DNA of 64,000 bases from Gilvimarinus xylanilyticus. Lineage in GTDB: Bacteria > Pseudomonadota > Gammaproteobacteria > Pseudomonadales > Cellvibrionaceae. The position numbers and the translations under genes were made by a program. Location: NCBI RefSeq assembly GCF_024195295.1, contig NZ_JAMFTH010000002.1, positions 310,001-374,000 on the forward strand, in the 5' to 3' direction. Positions 28,166-35,663 of this stretch are shown here, in pieces. Each line of letters starts with the position of its first letter. The first letter of the stretch is position 1. Below the pieces are notes generated by a model. That model saw only the letters and a program-made list of their open reading frames with translations, did no database searches and was not told where the DNA came from.

Positions 28166-29143
28166 TTAAACCGCGCAGCTGGCTGCCCAGTGCTCCAGAA
28201 CGCTTTGATAGGGTTTCATAAAATGCTCTTCGGCAAACTTACCCTGCTCAACGCCCAGCTTGCTGCGCTCCTCGCGGTCATACTCAACCTGAGTTAGGGA
28301 GTAGTCACGGTGTTGCAAACTCGGCTGATAGCGTGCTCCCGCTTCACTGTTGGCATTGTAGATTTCCGGGCGATAGATCTTCTGAAAAGTCTCCATTGTG
28401 CTAATGGTGCTGATAAGCTCAAGATTGCTATAATCGCTCAGCAAGTCGCCAAAAAAGTAGAACGCCAAAGGCGCCGCACTCTTGGGCGGCATAAAATAGC
28501 GAACCTGCAGCCCCATTTTTTTAAAATACTGCTCTGTTAGCGACGACACATTCGGTTGGTACTCAACCCCCAACACCGGATGCTGATTCTCAGTACGGCT
28601 ATAAGTTTTGTTATCCGACACACTCAAACAAATAACGGGTGGCTTACGAAAACTCTGTTTGTAGGCGGCAGAGCTGATAAAGCTTTTAAATATTTTTCCA
28701 TGCAACTCGCCAAAGTCTGCAGGAACACTAAACTTCGCTTGATTTTTATTGTGCTCGCGCAGCACCACACTAAAGTCGTAATCGCGCACGTACGAAGAAA
28801 AGTTGTTACCCACAATGCCCTCAATACGCTTGTTCGTTTTGCGATCAACGATATGGGTTTTGAGAACCTCAATGGCCGGAAAGGCATCATCACTACCGGC
28901 AATATCCATTTCCACCGAAATTATCTCCAGCTCCACCGAGTAACGATCGCCTGTGGGGTTGTCCCAATGGGCCAAAGCATTAAACCGATTGTCAATCATC
29001 CCGAGCGCGTTGCGCAGATTCTCCTGCCGGCTCTCCCCGCGCGCTAAATTGGCGAAGTTCGTGGTAATGCGCGTACTGTCCGCAGGGTGATAATTTTCAT
29101 CGAAATCGATGCGTTTAATCGAAAACGTAAACTCGCTATTCAT
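28166..29143 (-). CDS. mesX: MesX (DUF1852), partner of the MesD methionine synthase
   Basis: A 325-aa cytoplasmic protein of the DUF1852 family, required for MesD-type methionine synthesis. Conserved-looking stretches include ITTNFANLARGESRQENLRN (26-45), GNNFSSYVRDYDFSVVLREH and RYFMPPKSAAPLAFYFFGDL. Its chemistry is not established; it may help supply the methyl group in an oxygen-dependent step. It is the first gene of mesX-mesD. No SAM riboswitch or MetJ box was found upstream. Confidence 0.88.
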   Translation of the reverse strand: MNSEFTFSIKRIDFDENYHPADSTRITTNFANLARGESRQENLRNALGMIDNRFNALAHWDNPTGDRYSVELEIISVEMDIAGSDDAFPAIEVLKTHIVDRKTNKRIEGIVGNNFSSYVRDYDFSVVLREHNKNQAKFSVPADFGELHGKIFKSFISSAAYKQSFRKPPVICLSVSDNKTYSRTENQHPVLGVEYQPNVSSLTEQYFKKMGLQVRYFMPPKSAAPLAFYFFGDLLSDYSNLELISTISTMETFQKIYRPEIYNANSEAGARYQPSLQHRDYSLTQVEYDREERSKLGVEQGKFAEEHFMKPYQSVLEHWAASCAV

Positions 29144-29498
29144 GATAATCCGCTGCCCTATAGTCCGATAAATCCAATTTAGCTTTCGGTCTTACAAGGC
29201 ATTTGAGCGTTCCAGTCAGTAACCATCTTGCCTAACGCCGAAAACAGGTGTGATTTATACGCCAGCAAACACATGAATAAAAATGCTATTAATTCATCTA
29301 AAGATGCACTTAATTCATACTTTGCAAAAGTACCAGTTTCAGGGAGGCTTAAAGGACGCAAAGAGGGGCCGGGCTGGCACCCGGATTCGAGGACACCCAT
29401 ATATTTGACACTTTGCAAAGGATTCAAGGACATCCACATATTTGACAACACCACACCGCTGAACCAAAGTACAATCACAGTGTGCTCAAGGAGGAGCT
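29144..29498. other. Intergenic region between mesX and the transposase gene
   Basis: 355 bases without a convincing gene. It holds the mesXD promoter region and, near its right end, two 28-bp direct repeats in front of the transposase. ORFs of 99 and 128 codons on either strand look like noise. Confidence 0.55.
29383..29447 (+). repeat. Two 28-bp direct repeats upstream of the HUH transposase
   Basis: Copies at 29383-29410 and 29420-29447 differ at three positions and are separated by nine bases. Each holds GGACAYCCAYATATTTGACA. The reverse complement contains GGGTGTCC or GGATGTCC, which recurs at the ends of the 160-bp repeats behind the gene (GGGTGTCYTATATTT). They may be recognition sites or the left end of the element. 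Confidence 0.7.
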
Positions 29499-30518
29499 AT
29501 GACCCAGCCACGGAAACAGCTGATTTCTCTCGACGACACCCCCTATTATCATTGCGTCTCGCGCTGCGTTCGCCGGGCCTTTCTATGTGGCTCGGGGGAA
29601 GGCTACAACTTTGAGCATCGCAGGGGCTGGATCGTGCAGAGACTCAAGCAGCTATCGGCGGTATTTGCAGTGGATGTGGCCGCTTACGCTGTTATGTCCA
29701 ACCACTATCATGTGGTGCTTCGTGTTAATAAGCCCCTTTCCGACAACCTCAGCCGGGACGAGATCATTCGCCGCTGGCGGACACTGTTTAAGGGTCCACC
29801 CCTGGTTCAGCGCTATCTAACAGGCGCAAGACTGAACAAACCCGAAGTGGACGTAGTAGACGAAGTTGTCGAACAATGGCGCAGCCGCCTATGCGACATC
29901 AGCTGGTTCATGCGCTGCCTCAATGAACCCATAGCGCGCTGGGCCAACCAGGAAGACAATTGCACCGGCCGGTTCTTTGAGGGGCGCTTTAAAAGCCAGG
30001 CGCTGCTGGATGAACGCGCCATACTCAGCTGTATGGCCTATGTAGACCTTAACCCCATCCGCGCCACCATAGCTGATACCCCCGAGGCCTCAGACTTTAC
30101 CAGCATTCAGGAGCGCCTGGGTATAGAGCCCACCACCTCAGTCGAATCACCGGCCGGTAACGATCAAGACAAGCCCTTGGCACTGGCCGAGCTGATGCCC
30201 TTTGCCGGGAGCGAGCATCAAAACAACTCACCCAACCACCTGCCTTTTGATCTGAGCGACTACCTAGAGCTGGTAGACTGGACCGGTCGCGCCATTCGAG
30301 GCGACAAACGCGGCGCCATCGACACAAAGCTCCCCACTATACTCGACAGGCTTGGCCTACCCTCAAAAGACTGGCTTGATACCTGCTGCCACATCGAGCG
30401 GCGTTTTGGCCGAGCCATTGGCCCGGTCGCCAAAGTCAGTGAGTTGTGTGAATCGTTAAACTTAAACTGGATACACGGCATTCAGAACTGCCGAAAGCTT
30501 TACCCGAAAACCAGCTGA
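29499..30518 (+). CDS. REP-associated tyrosine transposase (Y1 HUH nuclease)
   Basis: A 339-aa single-strand DNA transposase of the IS200-like Y1 superfamily, REP-associated subgroup. The HUH motif is His69-Tyr70-His71 in VMSNHYHVVLRV; the probable catalytic tyrosine is Tyr181 in MAYVDLNPIRA; GRFFEGRFKSQALL (157-170) is typical. The gene starts behind AAGGAGG. Such proteins are thought to mobilise palindromic extragenic repeats; matching repeats flank it here. The C-terminal 140 residues are an extension seen in some members. Confidence 0.9.
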   Translation: MTQPRKQLISLDDTPYYHCVSRCVRRAFLCGSGEGYNFEHRRGWIVQRLKQLSAVFAVDVAAYAVMSNHYHVVLRVNKPLSDNLSRDEIIRRWRTLFKGPPLVQRYLTGARLNKPEVDVVDEVVEQWRSRLCDISWFMRCLNEPIARWANQEDNCTGRFFEGRFKSQALLDERAILSCMAYVDLNPIRATIADTPEASDFTSIQERLGIEPTTSVESPAGNDQDKPLALAELMPFAGSEHQNNSPNHLPFDLSDYLELVDWTGRAIRGDKRGAIDTKLPTILDRLGLPSKDWLDTCCHIERRFGRAIGPVAKVSELCESLNLNWIHGIQNCRKLYPKTS

Positions 30519-30539
30519 CAACTACCCCTCCTCCAGAAG

Positions 30540-30859
30540 CCTTAGCGCTAGCGGCTAGCAAGGATTCGCGTGTCCGAAATACGCCATTTTCACTAAAAAG
30601 CCGTTTATGGCTTTCCACCGGATAGCCTGAGCCAAGAACCGTCGGCTATAAGCGCGAACAGAGAGCGCGTTAATCAGTCTGTGGGTGTCTTATATTTACC
30701 GTTAGTGCTCGCGTCGAGCAAGGGTTCGCGTGTCCGAAATACGCCATTTTCACTAAAAAGCCGTTTATAGCTTGTCACCGGATAAACTGAGCCAAGAACC
30801 GTCGGCTATAAACGCGAACAGAGAGCGCGTTTATCAATCTGTGGGTGTCCTATATTTTC
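30540..30859 (+). repeat. Two tandem 160-bp structured repeats behind the transposase
   Basis: Units at 30540-30699 and 30700-30859 are in exact 160-base register with about a dozen differences in the core 142 bases. Each holds an inverted repeat CGTTTATAGC...GCTATAAACG (copy 2, perfect) that copy 1 keeps through G-U-type changes, and a second stem AAACGCG...CGCGTTT. Each ends GTGGGTGTCYTATATTT. The conserved pairing suggests a folded single-stranded substrate of the transposase. Confidence 0.85.
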
Positions 30860-31230
30860 GTTATGCCTGCCTCGACGCCCATAATACTTCCCACGGAGGC
30901 AGCAACAGTAGCAACTATGACTTTTGTACCCTGCTCACTTACTTCTTCAAGTGATTTTCTCAATTGGTCGTATTTTGAATCACTCCTGCATATCAAAGTG
31001 AAAATTTCATGTTTGACCTGCTTCCAATAGCTTTTTGGAGGCCTCGATTCTTTTTCTTGTTTGGCTCGGGCAATAAAAACTTCTTTGTCGCCAGCGGCGG
31101 CCATAGGTTTGGATAACCCTTCTCTGTACATAAAGATTGCAGCATCTTCTGGATCATCTTCATATACGAACAAGGCTGGAGCCATATACTTCAACTCTGT
31201 TTCAGATAATCCTGCTATCCAGTTATTCAT
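30850..31230 (-). CDS. Hypothetical protein ending inside the repeat (possibly truncated)
   Basis: A 126-aa ORF with a good ribosome site (AGGAAGATC before ATG at 31230). The N-terminus MNNWIAGLSETELKYMAPAL and basic middle (KQEKESRPPKSYWKQVKHEI) look like real protein; the C-terminus is hydrophobic (TKVIVATVAASVGSIMGVEA). The stop codon and last residues lie in the end of the second 160-bp repeat, so the gene may once have been longer. I do not recognise a family. Confidence 0.6.
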   Translation of the reverse strand: MNNWIAGLSETELKYMAPALFVYEDDPEDAAIFMYREGLSKPMAAAGDKEVFIARAKQEKESRPPKSYWKQVKHEIFTLICRSDSKYDQLRKSLEEVSEQGTKVIVATVAASVGSIMGVEAGITKI

Positions 31231-31867
31231 GATCTTCCTAATTGATTACACGTAACAGCTAATTCATCAGCATGGTCAGATACACACATAATGTCTATAT
31301 CTGACCATATATTCCTATATAGACATGTCTGAATATGAATGCGCAAGAAACTGCTGGGGCGATTATCCTTTATTCGCTATTTTTAACAGACCGCTAAAGG
31401 CTACCTCTGAACAACAAGCAACTCGGAAACATTAAAATGATGGGCATGCGTCAATGATGAGATACTGCCCTGTATGTCCCCAGCCTCCTGGCTACGCCAA
31501 TGTTTTATAGTTGTACTGCGTAACAACAATAAACGCATGTTTTGATGAAGAAAATAGTGCCATAGGCCAGCCCGTTTAGCAACGGGCTGGCGTCGGACGT
31601 TTACATCTGAGCCGAACAATCGTCCGCTACGAAGCGCCGCTTTTGGCCCCCGTATATCCCGCCGAACGGAGGCCTGCTTATTGGGGGTACGCGCACAGGA
31701 CGTGCGCACAAGCATCGACAGGCCATGGACGGCCTGTCGATGCGGCCCCCAAAAACAGGTCGGAGTGAGGGAACCCGCAGGGCGGGATCTCCGGGGTGAG
31801 TTTCTTGGCTACTTCTTTACTCATCTAAAGAAGTAGCTCGCAACGCCCGGCGACCCGGGCAAAAAAC
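31231..31867. other. Intergenic region, mostly structured repeat DNA
   Basis: 637 bases. The first 300 are AT-rich and hold upstream sequence of the orphan ORF. From 31566 to 31860 the DNA is packed with perfect hairpins. A 104-codon minus-strand ORF (31401-31715) runs through these and is not protein-like. Confidence 0.6.
31566..31860. repeat. Extragenic element with nested perfect hairpins, including a three-way junction
   Basis: Hairpins in order: 11-bp stem with TAGC loop (31566-31591); CGGACG/CGTCCG (31594-31626); outer stem TTGGGGG/CCCCCAA (31681-31687 with 31746-31752) enclosing GCGCAC/GTGCGC and a 13-bp stem at 31712-31743; CCCGC/GCGGG (31774-31786); 12-bp stem GCTACTTCTTTA/TAAAGAAGTAGC (31808-31837); GCCCGG/CCGGGC (31845-31860). 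It looks like a family of extragenic repeats or a structured RNA. It lies just beyond the stop of the nine-gene operon. Confidence 0.75.
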
Positions 31868-32839
31868 CTACAGTTGCGGCAAAAAATTCAAAGTATAATT
31901 CCGCGTAGTCACCACCACATCATCCCTTGCCGGAAAGGTAATCAACTTAACCCGCGCCAACACCTTCGCCTCCAACTCGGGATCGTTAAGACCCGAGCTA
32001 ACAATGGTGACATCGGCGAGGGTACCATTGGGGTTAATCACCAGCGCCAGTACTATTTTACCCTGCAACGCGGGGTTGCTGCGCAGGGCGCGGCGGTAGT
32101 AACGGTCCAGCGCGCTGGCGTGCTGGCTCATGACCTGCCGAATTTCTTCGTCGCTGCGCTGGCCACGGCTTTTGCTTTTCTCGGGCTGGGTTGAAGCCAC
32201 GGCATCTTCGCCGCCCAGCGGGCTTTCAACCTGGGTAGTTTCGCGCCCCGACAGAGCCACGCCGCCGGTATCGGTGGAAAGCTCGGCGGTGTTAATGCCG
32301 CCACTATCGGCTTGGGCGTTGCTGGTAATGAGGTCGCGCTGGGTTTGCTCGGCTTCGGCCTGGCCCCGGGTAATGTCATTGCTGGCTACGGCCTGGGTGT
32401 CGATGGCCTCGCGCATATCGCTCAGGGCATCCTGGAATTGCAGCACGCCGGTGGTTTTGGCTTTTTCCCGCGCTTTATCCACTTCAGTGACCGGTTCTGG
32501 TTCGGGCTCGGGCGTTTCTTCGGGTTCTGGTTCCGGTTCGTCTTCGGGCTCAGGTTCCGGTTCGGGTTCTGTTTCTTCTTCAGGCTCCGGCTCCGGTTCC
32601 GGCTCGGGTTCAGGTTCCGGCTCTGGCTCCATCTCCTGCTTTTCCAGCAGTACCCGCGCCAGCTGCGGGGGCAGCTCTTCTTTTTCTTCGCGCTCGATTT
32701 CTGGCAGGTTAATCAGCGGTATGGTCACCCCCAGCACGACAAATATTGCCACGGCGCCTACAAGTATTTTGCCAAAGCGCGAGTCGTCGGCGGCGCTGCG
32801 ATTAAAGGGTGACGAAAGCTCGGGGTTACGGCGGGCCAT
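31868..32839 (-). CDS. TonB-like AgmX/PglI C-terminal domain protein (energy transducer)
   Basis: A 323-aa inner-membrane protein that should carry energy from the ExbB/ExbD complex across the periplasm. Short cytoplasmic N-terminus, one TM (about 26-44), EP-rich rod (71-116), a Gln/Ala/Ser-rich segment, and a C-terminal domain starting [20 protein letters not shown] and ending LNFLPQL, the AgmX/PglI C-terminal family, distinct from the TonB fold. In Myxococcus AgmX belongs to the gliding machinery. Last gene of the operon; it overlaps the ExbD gene by one base (TAATG). Confidence 0.9.
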   Translation of the reverse strand: MARRNPELSSPFNRSAADDSRFGKILVGAVAIFVVLGVTIPLINLPEIEREEKEELPPQLARVLLEKQEMEPEPEPEPEPEPEPEPEEETEPEPEPEPEDEPEPEPEETPEPEPEPVTEVDKAREKAKTTGVLQFQDALSDMREAIDTQAVASNDITRGQAEAEQTQRDLITSNAQADSGGINTAELSTDTGGVALSGRETTQVESPLGGEDAVASTQPEKSKSRGQRSDEEIRQVMSQHASALDRYYRRALRSNPALQGKIVLALVINPNGTLADVTIVSSGLNDPELEAKVLARVKLITFPARDDVVVTTRNYTLNFLPQL

Positions 32840-33360
32840 TACCGGGCGGCCCCCTCAAGCGCTTCGCCGCGCTTGTCGGCGGTTTTATTAACCGCCAGGG
32901 AAATATCGCGGTAACCCGCCTGGGCGCAGGTGTTCATGACCTGTTTAAGCAGCGTATAGGGAATGGCCTTATCGCCCATAATGGTAATGGGCAGGCCCTT
33001 GGCCTGTTGCTCGGGGGTGATGTTGCGGCGCGAGGCGCGGTATTCCAGCTCGGTTAACAGCGGGGTAATTTCCGCGTCCTCGCCAATGCTGGCGATGTCG
33101 GTTACCGGGCGGCCGCCCACCAGAATATTCTGGTCGTTTACCATGACCACCAGAGTGGTCTCGGGCACGGTGTCGGCGATAGAAGCCGGCAGCTTAATGG
33201 ATTTATCGTTGGTTAGTACCTCAACGTCGGAGGAGTTCACCAACAAAAAGAACACCAAAATGGTGAAGATATCCATCAGCGACACCAGATTCAGCTTGGG
33301 CACATTCTGGTTGCGGCGATGGTGCTTGGCCATACGTTTGGCGCGCAGCGATTGCTTCAT
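32839..33360 (-). CDS. ExbD/TolR-family protein with the conserved Asp
   Basis: A 173-aa inner-membrane protein with one TM (about 28-42) and a periplasmic domain. The proton-carrying Asp is present as Asp30 in [18 protein letters not shown]. The periplasmic part ends in the ExbD-like pattern [20 protein letters not shown]. Its start overlaps the upstream exbD-like gene by 4 bases (ATGA). Together with its paralogue it should form the peripheral ExbD dimer in the ExbB pentamer. Confidence 0.92.
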   Translation of the reverse strand: MKQSLRAKRMAKHHRRNQNVPKLNLVSLMDIFTILVFFLLVNSSDVEVLTNDKSIKLPASIADTVPETTLVVMVNDQNILVGGRPVTDIASIGEDAEITPLLTELEYRASRRNITPEQQAKGLPITIMGDKAIPYTLLKQVMNTCAQAGYRDISLAVNKTADKRGEALEGAAR

Positions 33361-33929
33361 GGCGCACCTCCGGTAACGGTGTCGCAGGGCACCTGATCGC
33401 GCAGCGGATCATTCTCGGGGGCATCGCCCAAAGACACATCGGGGAAGAGCGAGGCGTCCACCACGTTTGCCGCTACCACCGCTTTAAACGAGCGCACCGC
33501 ATCCATGGTGCTGACAATGGTCTGGTAATCGGTATCGGGCTGGGCGAGCAAAACAATGTCGTTTTTCTCGATTTGATACTCGTCTTCCAGGCGCACCTTA
33601 ATCTGCTGCAGGGCTTCGTTCAGTTGGGTGTAGTTATGGCTACCGGCCAGCTCGCCCTCTGGGTGGGGGCAGACCGAAAAGGCGCGGTTACCCGCCGGAT
33701 GGTTAATTCCGAGATAATCGGGGTAAATAACCACCTCTAAAAAGTCCATGTCTTCGGTTTCTGTCGCACTGCTGGACGAGGCCGAATCGGGTAGATTCAG
33801 CTCCAGCACGGTAATGCGCGAGAACACCATGCTCAGCAACAGCACCGGCACCAATACGATCATCAGATTCATAAAGGAGGTGATGTTGAGCTCGGCTTCC
33901 TCGTTGTGGCGCCGTCTTCTAAAGCGCAT
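33357..33929 (-). CDS. Second ExbD/TolR-family protein, Asp replaced by Asn
   Basis: A 190-aa paralogue with basic N-terminus (MRFRRRRH), TM about 16-37 and a periplasmic domain. Where ExbD and TolR have the essential TM aspartate, this protein reads ITSFMNLMIVLVPVLL with Asn21. The periplasmic part has an insertion around FSVCPHPEGELAGSH and the QPDTDYQTIVSTMDAVRSF motif typical of ExbD. It lies 9 bases after the exbB-like gene. It may be the non-protonatable half of an ExbD heterodimer. Confidence 0.9.
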   Translation of the reverse strand: MRFRRRRHNEEAELNITSFMNLMIVLVPVLLLSMVFSRITVLELNLPDSASSSSATETEDMDFLEVVIYPDYLGINHPAGNRAFSVCPHPEGELAGSHNYTQLNEALQQIKVRLEDEYQIEKNDIVLLAQPDTDYQTIVSTMDAVRSFKAVVAANVVDASLFPDVSLGDAPENDPLRDQVPCDTVTGGAP

Positions 33930-33938
33930 GAGCCCGCC

Positions 33939-34613
33939 TTAAACGCCCGCCTTGGGGGCCGCCTGGGCGGCGGGTTTGGCTGGGGCCTTACCGGTTAGCA
34001 GGTTCAGGCATTTCACCCCGGTCATTTCCAGCGAATCCACAAGCTCGGTGGTTTTGGTTTGCAGCATGGCGTGAAACAACAAAAGCGGAATGGCGGAAAT
34101 AAGACCAAAGGCGGTGGTGTTCATGGCCACCGAAATACTGTTAGACAGCAAGGTCGCTTTCTCGGCCGGGTCGGCCTCGGCGACGGCGGTAAAGGCGGCG
34201 ATTAGGCCGATAATAGTGCCCAGCAGCCCGAGCAAGGTGGCGATATTGGCAAGGGTGGCGAGATAGGGCGTGCGCTTTTCCAAGCGGGGCATGGCCTCTA
34301 ACACGCCCTCTTCCATGGCCAGCTCGATATCATCGCGGTTGCCCGACTGGCCCATGCGCGCCACCCCGGCGGCGACAATGCGCGCGATGGGCGCGTCATC
34401 GGAGCGGCCCATTTGCACCGCGCCCTGATAGTCGCGCTTTCTAAGCAGCGGCATAACCCGGTTAAACGCATTGGCATTGGCGCGCTTGGCGGCGCTAAGC
34501 ACTAGGTAGCGTTCTACGGCAATCACCAAACCAATAATCAGCACCAGCGCAATGGGGTACATAAAAGGTCCGCCGTTTTGAAAAAAACGTACGATCGTCG
34601 AGAAAAAATCCAT
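33939..34613 (-). CDS. ExbB/TolQ/MotA-family proton channel subunit
   Basis: A 224-aa inner-membrane protein: three TM helices (about 18-38, 115-140, 160-185). The family core is intact: LLGLLGTIIGLIAAF with Thr133, and SVAMNTTAFGLISAIPLLLF with Thr166/Thr167, which line the proton path. The periplasmic/cytoplasmic loop 45-110 is ExbB-like. It forms the motor with the two ExbD-type proteins encoded just downstream. The C-terminal 20 residues are Ala/Pro/Lys-rich. Confidence 0.93.
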   Translation of the reverse strand: MDFFSTIVRFFQNGGPFMYPIALVLIIGLVIAVERYLVLSAAKRANANAFNRVMPLLRKRDYQGAVQMGRSDDAPIARIVAAGVARMGQSGNRDDIELAMEEGVLEAMPRLEKRTPYLATLANIATLLGLLGTIIGLIAAFTAVAEADPAEKATLLSNSISVAMNTTAFGLISAIPLLLFHAMLQTKTTELVDSLEMTGVKCLNLLTGKAPAKPAAQAAPKAGV

Positions 34614-34671
34614 AGTCTTTTTACCTTATTAATGACTCGCTGCAGCCGGTTTGACGCCGACCCATTATGCC

Positions 34672-34977
34672 TTAATTTTCCAGCTCTGTTTGTGACTGCG
34701 CTGGGCTTTTTACTTCAGTATTTTCCGAAGGCGCCTCAACGTCATCTAACAACTTTAATTCCCGGGTTAACTCCGAGCGCTCCAAGTGTTGATAAACCGC
34801 CGCGGATTGATCGCGCACCACATCATACTTGAGTGTGGGACTGTCGAGCGTTTGCCAGGGCACAATATACAATACCTGAGGTTGCTCCTGGTTGCCGGTA
34901 ATGTTGCTTTGCAGGTTATCGTCCTGCCCCACGGCCAGCGCGGGTACCAGTACCAATCCATACAATATTTTGTTCAC
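34672..34977 (-). CDS. Small exported protein of the ExbBD-TPR operon
   Basis: A 101-aa protein with a signal peptide (MNKILYGLVLVPALAVG) and a short periplasmic domain containing PQVLYIVPWQTLDSPTLKYD and a polar C-terminus. It starts at GTG overlapping the previous gene by 4 bases (GTGTGA), so translation is coupled; a longer upstream-open frame is not needed. No family recognised. Context suggests an accessory part of the machine. Confidence 0.75.
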   Translation of the reverse strand: MNKILYGLVLVPALAVGQDDNLQSNITGNQEQPQVLYIVPWQTLDSPTLKYDVVRDQSAAVYQHLERSELTRELKLLDDVEAPSENTEVKSPAQSQTELEN

Positions 34978-35663
34978 ACGCCCTCCCCGGCTTTGATGCG
35001 CCTTTGCAAATCGATAATCCAACCGTTCAGCGTCGCATTCGGCTCGCCCTGGGTTTGCTCGATAATAATTTGCGCGGCCTGATAGTGTTCCAACGCTTCG
35101 GGCCAGTCGCCGGTGTAAATATCCAACAAAATGCCCAGGTTTTTGTGGGCGGCGACACTGTGAGGCCAAACCTCCAAAGCCTGCTCGTAGTTGTTTTGCG
35201 CCTGCGTGAAGTTACCCTCGCGCCGCTCCAGTGCGCCCAAATGGTTGTAGGCATCTACGTTTAAGGGGTTGGCGGCCAGCGCGCGTTCAAACGCGGCGCG
35301 GGCCTGGCCGGGCTCGTTAAGTTGTACCCAGACAATACCCAGGTTTAACCAGGGACCGGACAGTTCCGGCGCCTGAACCACCAACTGCTGCAGGGTTTGG
35401 CGCGCGCCGCTCCACTGCGCGTTTTGCATTTGCCGCTGGGCGCGGGCAAAGGCGCTTTGGACATCGGCGCTGACGTTGGGTGCAGGCGAGTCTAAATAAG
35501 GGTTACGGGTGATAGGGCCTGCGGGTAAAGCCGAATTATCAAACTCGGGGACTACCGCCTCGGCGTCGGTGGGTTCGGGCACGGGCGCTTTTTCGGGCGC
35601 ACTGGAACAACCGATCAGCAGCAACCCCACGATAAGTGGCGCAAACCATTTAGCGAATCTCAC
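34974..35663 (-). CDS. TPR lipoprotein of the ExbBD operon
   Basis: A 229-aa lipoprotein (lipobox LLIGC) with four or so TPR units, for example GPWLNLGIVWVQLNEPGQAR, NVDAYNHLGALERREGNFTQ and VAAHKNLGILLDIYTGDWPE. The GTG at 35663 sits behind GGAGG and lies inside the end of the upstream gene, overlapping it by 14 bases. It probably acts as a protein scaffold at the membrane. Confidence 0.88.
   Translation of the reverse strand: MRFAKWFAPLIVGLLLIGCSSAPEKAPVPEPTDAEAVVPEFDNSALPAGPITRNPYLDSPAPNVSADVQSAFARAQRQMQNAQWSGARQTLQQLVVQAPELSGPWLNLGIVWVQLNEPGQARAAFERALAANPLNVDAYNHLGALERREGNFTQAQNNYEQALEVWPHSVAAHKNLGILLDIYTGDWPEALEHYQAAQIIIEQTQGEPNATLNGWIIDLQRRIKAGEGV

Noticed and set aside
29228-29614. 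128-codon plus-strand ORF before the transposase
   Set aside because: Overlaps the transposase start in another frame and crosses the direct repeats; no protein-like pattern.
31401-31715. 104-codon minus-strand ORF
   Set aside because: It runs through the hairpin-rich element; the composition is not protein-like and there is no ribosome site.
31868-34613. Standard TonB-ExbBD or Tol-Pal system
   Set aside because: The C-terminal domain is AgmX/PglI-like rather than TonB or TolA, ExbD is duplicated, and TolB, Pal or a TonB receptor are absent.
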